Assembly: GCF_023502325.1 (NCBI RefSeq) | Contig: NZ_JAMFLZ010000004.1 | Location: 124,001 to 188,000 of the forward strand | Reading direction: 5' to 3' | DNA length: 64,000 nucleotides | Source of the DNA: Wocania_A spongiicola | Lineage (GTDB): Bacteria; Bacteroidota; Bacteroidia; Flavobacteriales; Flavobacteriaceae | Part shown: piece after piece, positions 24,777 through 34,181 of the stretch | Layout of the letters: each line of letters starts with the position of its first letter | Position numbering within the stretch: position 1 is the first letter of the stretch | The notes under the pieces: generated by a model | Database searches by the model: none | Seen by the model: the letters and a program-made list of their open reading frames with translations, nothing else | Told to the model about the DNA's origin: nothing | Made by a program: the position numbers and the translations under genes

Positions 24777-26009
24777 ATGGCAAAGGAAGAATTAGAGTGT
24801 TCGTTTTGTGGACGAAAAAAACCTGAAACGAATTTATTAATAGCTGGATTAGATGCACATATATGCGACCGTTGTATAGAGCAGGCGCATGGTATTGTAA
24901 TCGAAGAATCTAAGCAAATAGACAGCAGTGACTTATCTGCTGAGTTGAAACTTAGAAAACCTCAACAGATTAAAGAATTTCTTGACGAGTATATAATAGG
25001 ACAAGGCATGACAAAAAAAGTAATGTCTGTAGCCGTTTATAATCACTATAAAAGATTGTTACAACCACCATCTAATGATGATATTGATATTCAAAAATCT
25101 AATATCATTATGGTAGGTCAAACAGGAACTGGTAAAACGTTAATGGCAAAAACTATAGCAAGAATGCTTAATGTGCCTTTAGCTATTGTTGATGCTACAG
25201 TATTAACTGAAGCTGGTTATGTTGGCGAAGATGTAGAAAGTATTTTAACTCGTTTGCTTCAAGCTGCCGACTATAATTTAGAGAAAGCTGAAAAGGGAAT
25301 TGTTTTTATTGATGAAATAGATAAAATTGCACGTAAAAGTGATAATCCATCTATTACTCGTGATGTTTCTGGTGAAGGAGTACAACAAGCGCTACTTAAA
25401 CTTTTAGAAGGAACTGTTGTTAATGTGCCACCTAAAGGTGGACGTAAACATCCTGATCAAAAATTTATTGAAGTAAATACAGAAAATATTTTATTCATTG
25501 CAGGAGGTGCTTTTGATGGAATTGAGCGCGTAATTTCTAAACGGCTAAATATGCAAGCCGTTGGATATAGTGCTTCAATGTCTGATGATGTAGTTGATCA
25601 AGATAACTTACTTCAATATATTATTCCTAAAGATTTAAAAGATTTTGGATTAATTCCTGAAATTATTGGACGTCTTCCTGTGCTTACTTATATGGATCCA
25701 CTTGATGCGAAAACATTAAGAGCAATACTTACAGAGCCTAAAAATGCTATAATTAAGCAGTATAAGAAGTTGTTTGAAATGGATAAAATTGAGTTCTCTA
25801 TTACTGATGGGGCATTAGATTTTATAGTAGGGAAAGCAATAGAATATAAACTTGGAGCAAGAGGATTACGCTCTTTATGCGAAGAGATTTTAACAGATGC
25901 TATGTTCGAATTACCAAGTAGTAACGAAAAGAAACTTAACGTTACAAAAATGTATGCAGAAAGTAAGTTGACTAAAACTACAATAAAGAAACTTAAAGCA
26001 GTTTCATAA
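24777..26009 (+). CDS. clpX: ATP-dependent Clp protease ATP-binding subunit
   Basis: A 410-residue AAA+ unfoldase that feeds substrates to ClpP. The N-terminal zinc-binding domain has Cys8, Cys11, Cys30 and Cys33. Walker A GQTGTGKT is at 114-121 and Walker B is IVFIDEIDKI. The ClpP-contact tripeptide loop region and pore loop GYVGEDVES are present, and sensor 2 is in KLGARGLRSL. It lies after clpP in the same direction and is closed by a perfect palindromic terminator, so clpP-clpX probably form one transcript. Confidence 0.97.
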   Translation: MAKEELECSFCGRKKPETNLLIAGLDAHICDRCIEQAHGIVIEESKQIDSSDLSAELKLRKPQQIKEFLDEYIIGQGMTKKVMSVAVYNHYKRLLQPPSNDDIDIQKSNIIMVGQTGTGKTLMAKTIARMLNVPLAIVDATVLTEAGYVGEDVESILTRLLQAADYNLEKAEKGIVFIDEIDKIARKSDNPSITRDVSGEGVQQALLKLLEGTVVNVPPKGGRKHPDQKFIEVNTENILFIAGGAFDGIERVISKRLNMQAVGYSASMSDDVVDQDNLLQYIIPKDLKDFGLIPEIIGRLPVLTYMDPLDAKTLRAILTEPKNAIIKQYKKLFEMDKIEFSITDGALDFIVGKAIEYKLGARGLRSLCEEILTDAMFELPSSNEKKLNVTKMYAESKLTKTTIKKLKAVS

Positions 26010-26033
26010 GGAAAGATTATTATATTTTAGATA

Positions 26034-26068
26034 TAAAAAAACCACGCTAATTAGCGTGGTTTTTATTT
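26034..26068. terminator. Terminator after clpX
   Basis: The perfect 20-bp palindrome ACCACGCTAATTAGCGTGGT (26041-26060) is flanked by six A and five T. It is able to act in both directions. The following 230 bp up to the OmpA-like gene are AT-rich with no gene or structure that I can support. Confidence 0.9.
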
Positions 26069-26299
26069 TATGGATGTTAATTAATAATAGACACTATGAT
26101 TAATTTTTTATCAAGGAATATCAACTTTTTTAATGAGGGTATTAAAATATTTAGTTGAGTTTATGTTGTCTAGCAATTAATACTTTTTAAAAGTATGCTT
26201 AATTATAAAGCCTACAAAGTGTTTTTTAAGCTTTTAGATGATTAGACGAAATACTCGTTTAAACACTTTTTTTACTTGTATTTAGTCGATTTGTATTGT

Positions 26300-27925
26300 T
26301 TAATCTAAAATAACAAATTCAATACGTCGGTTAGATTGATGCTCTTCATCCGAACACGTATTTGTTTTACAGTCAATTAATGGTTTTGTTTCGCCATAAC
26401 CTTTAGATGTAATTCTATTTTTAGCAATACCATTTTTAATTAAATATTGTAATGCAGATTTAGCTCTTTTGTTCGATAATTTTAAATTGTAAGCATCATT
26501 ACCTCTTATATCTGTATGGGCATTTATTGCTAAGTTAATTTCTGGCTTATCTTTTAGTACTTTAATAATCTTATTTAAAGAAATAGTAGACTCTTCTTTA
26601 ATGCTGTATTTTGCAAAATCGAAATAAATATTTTCTAATACAATCCTTAATTCATCATCAACTTTAGCAATTACAGGTTCTGTAGTGTTTAGTTCTAAAT
26701 TCTTTTTATATGTTGTATCAAAATTCCTGTTTGCTAAAAATTCAAAATCAGCATCTATAAAACCATCTTTATACGTGCTTAAAGTGTATACTTCAAAAGG
26801 CTCAATATTTTTAAAATTAAAAGCTCCAGTTTGATCTGTAATTTGTCTAGCTACTTCATTGTTGTCTTCATCTTTAAGAATCACTAAGGTATTTGGGAGC
26901 TTAATTTTTGTTACCAAATCTATAGCATTACCTTTTATAGATTGAATAATTTCATCGTTAACCGCGGTGTAAATATCAAAACTACCTTTACCATTTGGTT
27001 TGTTTGATGATACGTATCCTTTATTTTTTGTAGCTAAAAAATAAGCGATTTCATCATAACTGGAATTAATTGTATTTCCAAGATTTCTTGGCGCTTTATA
27101 GGAGTTGTTAAGAATTCTACTTGTAAAAAGATCATAACCACCTATGTTTTGATGCCCTTTAGAAGAAAAATATAAGTGCTTTCCGTCTATTGATAATGAA
27201 GGATATTTTTCATCGGAAGTTGTATTTATTGAGTGTCCCAAGTTTTTTGGAGTATCTAATGATCCATCTGCATTAACGTTTGACACATAAATATCATAAC
27301 CCCCAATTGATCCAGGCATATTTGATGCAAAATATAACTTATCTCCTTTTCTATTTAAAAAAGGAGTTTCAATAGAAGTATTAGCTTTATTTATATCTAA
27401 TAATTCTACATTTATCCAATTACCATGAGAGCCTTCCTCAAGGGAGGCTTTATAAAGTTTATATTCAAGAGAATTTTCTTTACTACTTCTTGTAAAATAA
27501 ACAGTTTTTTCATCCGGTGAAAACGTAAGTTGATCTTCACTGTCGTTGGTATTTAATATTCTTGAAAACAATAAAGGTTTGCTTAATGCACCATTTTTAC
27601 CAACATCTAAACAAAACAATTCTTTGTAAGCCTCGTTTGTATTAAGGTCAATTTTTGCAAACCCGCCAAGCTTTTTAGACGAAACCATAATCAGTTTGTT
27701 TCTAAAAAAGCCTGTGCCTATTTCAGAGTATTTAGTATTTACACCTGCATCTAAAAGTTCAAATTCAAAACCGTTAGTTCCTATTTCATTTGATGAAACA
27801 GAATTGTTAGTATGTATTAAAGCAGATTTTGAAGTATCAATATTACCTGCAATAAGATTTGAAGGGCCTTGGCTAAAAATAAAATTTGAGATAAAACAAA
27901 TAAGAACGAAAAGATTAGTTTTCAT
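26300..27925 (-). CDS. OmpA-family protein with PD40/WD40-like propeller
   Basis: A 541-residue exported protein (signal peptide MKTNLFVLICFISNFIFSQ). A PD40/WD40-like beta-propeller covers about residues 50-320, with repeats such as LTFSPDEKTVYFTR, DKLYFASNMPGSIGGYDIYVS and GKHLYFSSKGHQNIGGYDLF. A carboxypeptidase-regulatory-like domain covers about 330-400, and the C-terminal OmpA peptidoglycan-binding domain about 430-540 (INAHTDIRGNDAYNLKLSNKRA; GYGETKP). It resembles the T9SS component PorE but lacks an N-terminal TPR segment, so I do not use that name. Predicted location is outer membrane or periplasm, bound to the cell wall. A good promoter lies upstream. Confidence 0.88.
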   Translation of the reverse strand: MKTNLFVLICFISNFIFSQGPSNLIAGNIDTSKSALIHTNNSVSSNEIGTNGFEFELLDAGVNTKYSEIGTGFFRNKLIMVSSKKLGGFAKIDLNTNEAYKELFCLDVGKNGALSKPLLFSRILNTNDSEDQLTFSPDEKTVYFTRSSKENSLEYKLYKASLEEGSHGNWINVELLDINKANTSIETPFLNRKGDKLYFASNMPGSIGGYDIYVSNVNADGSLDTPKNLGHSINTTSDEKYPSLSIDGKHLYFSSKGHQNIGGYDLFTSRILNNSYKAPRNLGNTINSSYDEIAYFLATKNKGYVSSNKPNGKGSFDIYTAVNDEIIQSIKGNAIDLVTKIKLPNTLVILKDEDNNEVARQITDQTGAFNFKNIEPFEVYTLSTYKDGFIDADFEFLANRNFDTTYKKNLELNTTEPVIAKVDDELRIVLENIYFDFAKYSIKEESTISLNKIIKVLKDKPEINLAINAHTDIRGNDAYNLKLSNKRAKSALQYLIKNGIAKNRITSKGYGETKPLIDCKTNTCSDEEHQSNRRIEFVILD

Positions 27926-27958
27926 TTTGAGAGAGGGATTTATGATTAATTAGTCTTT

Positions 27959-27991
27959 CAAAAATACTTGTTAACCTAAGATAAAATGAAA
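27959..27991 (-). promoter_or_regulatory. Promoter of the OmpA-like gene
   Basis: On the minus strand TTTC (27988-27991), a 21-bp spacer and TATTTTTG (27959-27966) match the Bacteroidetes promoter with one mismatch in the -33 box. The ATG is 33 bp downstream of the -7 box. Confidence 0.55.
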
Positions 27992-28058
27992 TTTACTAGA
28001 CCAATCGCAATTTAATTCGTTAAGTAATTGTTTTTCAGAGCCTTTTGCGTTTTAAAGA

Positions 28059-29573
28059 TTAAGAGTTTAAACTCAACAAATCATCTATATAATCCCTAGT
28101 ATTTGAGAGCCTGGGGATTTTATGCTGCCCACCTAATTTATTGTTTTGCTTCAGCCAATCATAAAATAATTGCTGTCTAGCTATATGTATCTTAGGCTTA
28201 TTAAGTGTTAAGTTGTTATACCGCTTTGCTTCGTAATCAGAATTTAAAGATTTTAAGGCATTATCAAATAGCTCATTAAAATAGTTAAGATCTTCTGGAG
28301 GTGTTTTAAATTCAATAAGCCATTCATGAGCACCTTTCTCTTTACCTTTCATAAAAATTGGAGCTGCAGTATAATCTACAATTTCAGCTTTTGTACGCTT
28401 ACAAACTTTTTTTAAAGCATCTTCAGCATTTTCAATAATTAACTCTTCACCAAAAGCATTAATATGGTGCCTGGTTCTTCCAGAAACTTTTATTCTATAT
28501 GGATTTAATGAAGTAAATCGAACAGTATCACCTATTTTATAACGCCATAAACCTGCATTAGTGGTAATAACAACTGCATAATTTTGGTTTAGTTTTACTT
28601 CACTTAACGGAATGGCACATTCATCAGAAGACTCATAAATATTCATAGGAATAAATTCATAAAAAATGCCATAATCTAGCATTAATAACAATTCGCTTGA
28701 ATTATTTTGATCTTGAATAGCAAAAAAACCTTCTGAAGCATTATAAATTTCGTAATATTTAAAGTTATTTTTAGGCAATATTTTTTTGTACTGGTCTACA
28801 TAAGGTGTAAAGCTTACACCGCCGTGAAAATACACTTCTAAGTTAGGCCAAACATCATGTAAATTTTGTTTTCCTGTGGTTTCTAAAACATTATTTAACA
28901 AAACTAACATCCAAGATGGAACACCAGCCAAACTGGTAACATTTTCATTTATAGTTTCGTCAACAATTGCTTGCATTTTATATTCCCAATCGCTCATTAG
29001 CGACACTTTACTACTTGGAGTGCTACTAAATTCTGCCCAAAAGGGCATATTGTCAATTAAAATCGCAGATAAATCACCAAAAACAGTACCGTTTTCTTTA
29101 TATAATTCTTTACTTCCACCTAAGCGTAAACTCTTCCCAGTAAATAATTGAGAATCTTCATTGTTGTTAAGATACATACACAATAAATCTTTTCCAGCTG
29201 CATAATGGCAGTCTTCTAAAGATTCTGAGCTAACTGGAATAAATTTACTTTTGGCATTGGTAGTGCCACTAGATTTGGCAAACCATTTTATAGGACTTGG
29301 CCAAAAAATATTGGTTTGGCCTCTTCGCGAACGTTCTATTACATCTTGCCAGCCTTCGTAGTTTTTTATTGGAATTCGTTCTGCAAATGTTTTATAATTT
29401 GTTATAGATTCAAAACCGTATTGCTTGCCAATTTCGGTGTCTTTAGCCATATTAATAAGGCTTAAAAGTAATTCGTTTTGTACTTCATTTGGGTATTTTA
29501 AAAACAATTCTATTTGATGAAATCGTTTTTTTAAAAACCAAGAAGCAATAGAATTTACTAAAGGAATTGGCAT
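28059..29573 (-). CDS. GH3-family acyl-adenylating enzyme-like protein
   Basis: A 504-residue cytosolic protein of the GH3 family (auxin-responsive GH3 in plants). These enzymes adenylate carboxylic acids and usually conjugate them to amino acids. Recognisable blocks are the nucleotide-binding SSGTTNAKSKFIPVS region (about residues 103-117), FHGGVSFTPY (about 250), YNASEGFFAIQD (about 277), and GLWRYKIGDTVRF with SGRTRHHINAFGEEL (about 340-380). The overall order is that of the acyl-CoA-synthetase-like fold. Bacterial GH3 substrates are mostly unknown, so I do not name one. It is divergent from the DUF2797 gene, with a 43-bp gap. Confidence 0.9.
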   Translation of the reverse strand: MPIPLVNSIASWFLKKRFHQIELFLKYPNEVQNELLLSLINMAKDTEIGKQYGFESITNYKTFAERIPIKNYEGWQDVIERSRRGQTNIFWPSPIKWFAKSSGTTNAKSKFIPVSSESLEDCHYAAGKDLLCMYLNNNEDSQLFTGKSLRLGGSKELYKENGTVFGDLSAILIDNMPFWAEFSSTPSSKVSLMSDWEYKMQAIVDETINENVTSLAGVPSWMLVLLNNVLETTGKQNLHDVWPNLEVYFHGGVSFTPYVDQYKKILPKNNFKYYEIYNASEGFFAIQDQNNSSELLLMLDYGIFYEFIPMNIYESSDECAIPLSEVKLNQNYAVVITTNAGLWRYKIGDTVRFTSLNPYRIKVSGRTRHHINAFGEELIIENAEDALKKVCKRTKAEIVDYTAAPIFMKGKEKGAHEWLIEFKTPPEDLNYFNELFDNALKSLNSDYEAKRYNNLTLNKPKIHIARQQLFYDWLKQNNKLGGQHKIPRLSNTRDYIDDLLSLNS

Positions 29574-29616
29574 ATTTATTTTATCTTTAAAGTTCTTAAA
29601 AATAAGACTTTTTTTT

Positions 29617-30411
29617 ATGAACTACCAAGGCGTTTTAACAAAAATGGAAACTGAGTTTTCGCAACCTATACAGTATTTTTTAGTTTTTGAAAATGATTTT
29701 TTGAATATGAATCAGTTACTAAATAAAACTATTACTATGCAATTTGTTAAGTACCAATGTTTAAACTGTGGATTGAATAAGCCTATTTACAGACAGGGTT
29801 TTGATAAACAATGTTTTTATAACGTGCCACAGGCAGCAGACTGGATTATGCGTCCAGAATTAAGTACAGCACATTTAGGTAAAGAAGACCGAGATTTAGA
29901 ATTTGAAAAAAAAGTGCAATTACAGCCACATATTGTGTATTTAGCAAACTCCAGTAATGTAAAAGTTGGAGTTACAAGAAAACAACAAGTACCAACACGT
30001 TGGATAGATCAAGGCGCTCATGAAGCTATTGAAATTGTTGAGGTTCCTAATCGTTATCTTGCTGGTATTACTGAAGTGGCGTTAAAAAATTATGTAGCAG
30101 ATAAAACAAATTGGCGTAAAATGCTTAAAAATGAGATTGAAGATGAAAATTTGGTTGAATGGAGAGACCGCTTAAAACAATATATTCCTGGTGAAGCGAT
30201 AGATTATTTTATTGAAAGTAATACTGAAACTAATTTAGAATTCCCAGTTTATAAATATCCTGAAAAACCAAAAAGCTTAAACATTATTAAGCAACAACAG
30301 TATTCTGGAAAACTTGTTGGAATTAAAGGGCAATATTTAATTTTTGAAGATAATACTGTTTTTAATGTTCGAGCTAATGAAGGTTTGGTGGTTAATATTT
30401 CTATTAATTAA
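29617..30411 (+). CDS. DUF2797 domain-containing protein
   Basis: A 264-residue predicted cytosolic protein matching the DUF2797 family. A Cys-containing segment (KYQCLNCGLNKPIYRQGFDKQCFY) looks able to bind metal. HIVYLANSSNVKVGVTRKQQVPTRWIDQGA, with its central GVTR, is a GIY-YIG-like segment, and a C-terminal beta-rich tail ends the protein. The family has no established function. The segment resembling GIY-YIG nucleases (YLANSxxxKVGVTR) hints at a nucleic-acid connection but is only suggestive. Its stop codon overlaps the stop of the convergent LysE-family gene by 4 bp. Confidence 0.82.
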   Translation: MNYQGVLTKMETEFSQPIQYFLVFENDFLNMNQLLNKTITMQFVKYQCLNCGLNKPIYRQGFDKQCFYNVPQAADWIMRPELSTAHLGKEDRDLEFEKKVQLQPHIVYLANSSNVKVGVTRKQQVPTRWIDQGAHEAIEIVEVPNRYLAGITEVALKNYVADKTNWRKMLKNEIEDENLVEWRDRLKQYIPGEAIDYFIESNTETNLEFPVYKYPEKPKSLNIIKQQQYSGKLVGIKGQYLIFEDNTVFNVRANEGLVVNISIN

Positions 30412-31031
30412 AAAGAATATATATTAATTACTTGAACAACCCCAATAATAACTAATAAAACACCTGTAATTTTATTAACTACCAAAGCTATATTTTGAGC
30501 TTTGTTTTTAATGATTAAGCTAAATCTGCTATAAAAATAAAGTGTTAGTAATTTGCCCAGATAGACACCTGCAAAAAACAAAAACAATACACTAAATGAT
30601 GATTTTAGAGATAGCATAATGTCATTGTTATTTATAAATCCGTAAACGAGAACCCAATAAATTAATACAGGTGGATTTAACAACCCTAATATAAACCCTG
30701 TAGCGTATTTTGATTGTACTAACTTTCTTTTTTTAGATTGATTTATAGATTCTTTTTTAAAGAAAAGAAATATACCAATCGCTAATAATAAAATAGTTAT
30801 AAAAATTTGCACCCACATATTATTATTAAAAAAATCTTTAACCACTAAATTACAGTGTAAGGCATAATATGATAAAATAACTTCAGCTATTCCAGCTGCT
30901 ACAGCAATTTTGAAAGCTTGTGAAGCATTCTGTTTTAATGTGGTGTTTATTACGGCAATATTTGAAGCACCTAGAGGTAAGGCACTTAGTATAGAGGCTA
31001 ATATTCCAATTAGAAAGTAAATTAAAATCAT
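30408..31031 (-). CDS. LysE family translocator
   Basis: A 207-residue inner-membrane protein with about six predicted helices (about residues 3-25, 38-60, 70-90, 110-135, 140-165 and 183-205). The N-terminal GILASILSALPLGASNIAVI corresponds to the LysE/RhtB family pattern with its conserved Pro-Gly pair. Proteins of this family export amino acids such as lysine, threonine or homoserine lactones; the substrate cannot be predicted here. It is transcribed away from rpsU's terminator and overlaps the convergent DUF2797 gene by 4 bp. Confidence 0.85.
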   Translation of the reverse strand: MILIYFLIGILASILSALPLGASNIAVINTTLKQNASQAFKIAVAAGIAEVILSYYALHCNLVVKDFFNNNMWVQIFITILLLAIGIFLFFKKESINQSKKRKLVQSKYATGFILGLLNPPVLIYWVLVYGFINNNDIMLSLKSSFSVLFLFFAGVYLGKLLTLYFYSRFSLIIKNKAQNIALVVNKITGVLLVIIGVVQVINIYSF

Positions 31032-31070
31032 AATCCTTTTGTTGAGTAAGATTATGAAAGCTTACAAAAA

Positions 31071-31107
31071 TAAAATCCCAATTACATGGCATTGTAATTG
31101 GGATTTA
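31071..31107. terminator. Terminator after rpsU
   Basis: The 14-bp perfect stem AAATCCCAATTACA / TGTAATTGGGATTT (31073-31106, loop TGGCAT) is followed on the minus strand by TATTTTTGT. It ends the rpsU transcript. Confidence 0.85.
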
Positions 31108-31129
31108 TATATGTTGTATAAACTAGAGA

Positions 31130-31324
31130 TTAAATATCTTCTTGGTCTCTTAAGTTTTGAATGTAAGCGGCTTTCTGAATTTCGCGACGTCTCTTAACTG
31201 ATGGTTTTGTAAAGAACTGTCCATCTCTTAAGTTTTGCATCACTTTAATATTTCTGTGTTTTCTTTTGTAGCGTTTTAAAGCTCTCTCGATGTTTTCACC
31301 ATCTTTAACTATTATCTTTAACAT
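31130..31324 (-). CDS. rpsU: 30S ribosomal protein S21
   Basis: A 64-residue, strongly basic protein starting MLKIIVKDGENIERALKRYKR, the S21 N-terminus. The conserved core FFTKPSVKRRREIQKAAY is intact. S21 sits on the 30S platform near the anti-Shine-Dalgarno end of 16S rRNA and assists initiation. In Bacteroidetes S21 belongs to the proteins reported to help hide the anti-Shine-Dalgarno sequence. Length matches the family. The gene is monocistronic with its own strong terminator; the upstream neighbour is the AsmA-like gene on the same strand. Confidence 0.97.
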   Translation of the reverse strand: MLKIIVKDGENIERALKRYKRKHRNIKVMQNLRDGQFFTKPSVKRRREIQKAAYIQNLRDQEDI

Positions 31325-31398
31325 AAATATAATTTATTTTGTATTTTCTATAAAATCTTAAAAAGGGTGACAAAGTTCAGTTTTTTTATTAGGAAAAC

Positions 31399-34068
31399 CT
31401 AATTAATTGTATCTTCTTTCTTTTTTTTATTCCCTAACAACCCACCAAGTGCATTTTTAACAGCATCAGTAGTATTGGTTTTAGTAGAATCTGACGATGT
31501 TTTATTACCTCCAATTATGCTTCCTAAAACATCTTTTACAGTATTGTTTTGTTCTTTTTTTAGAGAGTCTGCTTTAGTTTGATTACCCCCAATAACATCT
31601 CCAATTAAGTCTTTAACCTTGTCTTTTCCTTGATTTAATAATTTTTGCTTTTCAATTTCAATAAGTTGATTTGTTAAGTTGCTAATACCGCTTGTTAAAT
31701 CTGTTTTTACTGTTGGACTAGTATAGGTTCCACCAATATTTGCAGTTACTGGGATGGAAATATTTTTAGCATCTTCAGTACCAATTTTACCAATTAATTG
31801 ATTTATCTCACTTCCTAAATATTTTGCTGGCACATTAAAAATGGCATTATAACTCAGGGTTTTGTCAAAACCATGAGATCCTGAAACATCAATAATAATG
31901 TCTTCGTATTTTAACTGAAAGGGCTTTACGCTTACCTGTCCGTTGGCAAACTCCAGTTTGGTTTTTAAATCTTTTAAATCTAGTTTGTCAAAATCTATAA
32001 AGCTTATAGCACCTTCTAATTTACTGATTAAACCATTTTGGTTTTCACTAATTTTTGTGGCTAATAATTCTGCAAAAGCATCACCTGAAACACTACTTAA
32101 ATTTGGAGAAAATTCCTGATCTAAATTTCCAGACAAATTAATATTTGTATTTAATTTTCCATCAAAAAGCTTTGCAATAGGTGCTATATTTTTAAGTAAT
32201 TCTAAATCTTTAAACGATTTAGAAATATCAAATCCGTTTGCGCCTAAATTTAAATTAAAGGAAGGTGTTTCGTTTTTTGTTGAAACATCTCCAGCAATTG
32301 ATAACGCACCATCAAATATGCTAGATGTCATGTTTTTTATTTTGGCTTGCTGGTCTTTTATCAAAAGCGTTCCTTTAACATCTTTCAAATTTAAGTTGTC
32401 GTAAATTACTTTTTTTGCATTCGCATTTATGGAGCAATCCAAGAAGGCTGGAATTTTTAAAGATTCGCTACCTGAAGTCGTTTTATTTTCGGACGTTTCA
32501 CTACCCTCAGTCATAAAATCACTCACTTTAAACATATTAGAGTTTACATTGAAATCTCCTTGCAAAGTGTTATCGCTTAATAAAAAACCTAATAAGTTTT
32601 TAATAGTTCCAGTAGCATTTAAATCGCTATCACCAGTTTGTGCTTTAAAGCTAGTTAATGTAACCGTTCCAGGGTTAAACGTCATGTTAGCGTTGGAAAT
32701 ATGAATAGGATTTACAATATCTGTTGAAGAAAATACAAAATCAGTAATATTAGCAGAACCGTTATTTTTAATACGCTCGTAAGCATTGGTTTCAATAGCC
32801 TTCATATCGAAAGCAGTATTGATTTTACCCTTTAAAATACCACTTAAAGCATTTTTTAATTCAATAGGATATACTTTGGTAATATTTGCTAAGTTTAAAA
32901 CCCCATCGACATTGGCATTAACTAGCATATTTTTTGTGATGTTTTTTAATGTAGCTGAAGATTTAAAGATATCATCATCAATTTTAAAGTTTAATTTTTG
33001 AATATCTATATAAGTGTCATTTGCATTTCCAGTTGTGTTTTTTATAGACGTGTTTATAGAAATATTACTAACGCGTTTTGGTAAGTTAGGATATTTAAAC
33101 GATGCATTATTTGAAGCAATATTAATATCTAAATTAGGAATTGTTTCTTCAGAAATTAATCCTTTTATAATTCCATTTACTTTAAAGTCGCCAGTAGTTT
33201 GTACGTCTTCAATATCTTTAGAATATGCTTTAGGAATAACAGCTAAAAAGCTCTTGAAATCCGATTCTGGATTTTTAAAAGTAATATCAATCTCTTGTCC
33301 GTTTTCAAGTTGCTGTACATAACCTTGAAATTCTAAAGGCAGATCGTTTAAAAGGCCTTTGTTTTCCTTAAAAGTGTATTTACTGTTATTTAAATCTAAC
33401 CCAATTAAGGCGTCTAATTTAACAGGATTGTTGCTTAAATAATTTGTGCTATCAATAGTGATGCTAATATTGGCTTCGCTTTTGGTATCTAATTCTGAGT
33501 TTTCTGCTGAAAAAATACCATTTCCTTCGTGGTTTAATTCTGAAACATGTATTATAGTATTTGATGCTTCATCTAGATATGTCAATGCACTATTGTTAAT
33601 GCTGTAATCTTCAAGATTAAATGAGAAGCCACTAGTTTCAGTTTCGTTTAAAGCATCTTCATCAGTTTTAGTAATATCGTAGTTTGTGTCACCAAATTTA
33701 TTGGTTTTTAAGGTTAGTAAAGCCTCATCTATATCAATTGAATTTACAATAATGGGAGCCTCGTCAGACTTTTTAAATAACTCTTTTATAGGCATGGTGA
33801 ATGAAATATTTTTTGCAGTAGCAAAAGTTTCATCTTTAAAAGGCTCAAAATTAGTAATTACCAAATCACTTACACTTACATGCGCTTGTGGAAAACTACT
33901 AAGGAAACTTAAACTCACATCGCTAAACTCTACCTTGGCATTAACATTTTCGTTAATAAAACGTTTAACCATATCTTTTATTTGTCCCTGAAAAGCAAAA
34001 GGAATAGCAATTAAAAGCGCTATAATAATAAGTAATGTAATTCCAATAATTTTAAAAACTTTTTTCAT
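31399..34068 (-). CDS. AsmA-family protein
   Basis: An 889-residue protein with one N-terminal transmembrane helix (VFKIIGITLLIIIALLIAIP) and a very long beta-rich periplasmic region. The ATG at 34068 is used; a TTG two codons earlier only adds Leu-Phe. The AsmA N-terminal block (KDMVKRFINENVNAKVEFSDVSLSFLSSFP) and the C-terminal AsmA_2-like region (about 560-790; GDVSTKNETPSFNLNL, SGNLDQEFSP) fit the AsmA/TamB/bridge-type lipid transport group. The tail (about 800-889) has a repeated K-DLIGDVIGG-type element and is Lys/Thr/Ser-rich. Family members are thought to form a hydrophobic groove moving phospholipids between membranes; for this gene that is inference. Confidence 0.88.
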   Translation of the reverse strand: MKKVFKIIGITLLIIIALLIAIPFAFQGQIKDMVKRFINENVNAKVEFSDVSLSFLSSFPQAHVSVSDLVITNFEPFKDETFATAKNISFTMPIKELFKKSDEAPIIVNSIDIDEALLTLKTNKFGDTNYDITKTDEDALNETETSGFSFNLEDYSINNSALTYLDEASNTIIHVSELNHEGNGIFSAENSELDTKSEANISITIDSTNYLSNNPVKLDALIGLDLNNSKYTFKENKGLLNDLPLEFQGYVQQLENGQEIDITFKNPESDFKSFLAVIPKAYSKDIEDVQTTGDFKVNGIIKGLISEETIPNLDINIASNNASFKYPNLPKRVSNISINTSIKNTTGNANDTYIDIQKLNFKIDDDIFKSSATLKNITKNMLVNANVDGVLNLANITKVYPIELKNALSGILKGKINTAFDMKAIETNAYERIKNNGSANITDFVFSSTDIVNPIHISNANMTFNPGTVTLTSFKAQTGDSDLNATGTIKNLLGFLLSDNTLQGDFNVNSNMFKVSDFMTEGSETSENKTTSGSESLKIPAFLDCSINANAKKVIYDNLNLKDVKGTLLIKDQQAKIKNMTSSIFDGALSIAGDVSTKNETPSFNLNLGANGFDISKSFKDLELLKNIAPIAKLFDGKLNTNINLSGNLDQEFSPNLSSVSGDAFAELLATKISENQNGLISKLEGAISFIDFDKLDLKDLKTKLEFANGQVSVKPFQLKYEDIIIDVSGSHGFDKTLSYNAIFNVPAKYLGSEINQLIGKIGTEDAKNISIPVTANIGGTYTSPTVKTDLTSGISNLTNQLIEIEKQKLLNQGKDKVKDLIGDVIGGNQTKADSLKKEQNNTVKDVLGSIIGGNKTSSDSTKTNTTDAVKNALGGLLGNKKKKEDTIN

Positions 34069-34181
34069 AAACAAAATTTTGTCATTCCAACTAAGGCTAG
34101 AATTTTATTAAATAAAATGTTGTTAGTTTATATACGCAAAAATGATGCTAAAAGTTGAAACGAATGATAGGCTAATACATA

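Noticed and set aside
26069..26299. Possible small gene or RNA after clpX
   Set aside because: AT-rich sequence without a convincing ORF, promoter pair or stable structure.
33014..33322. 102-codon plus-strand ORF inside the AsmA-like gene
   Set aside because: Shadow frame of a conserved long gene; several similar ones occur along the same gene.
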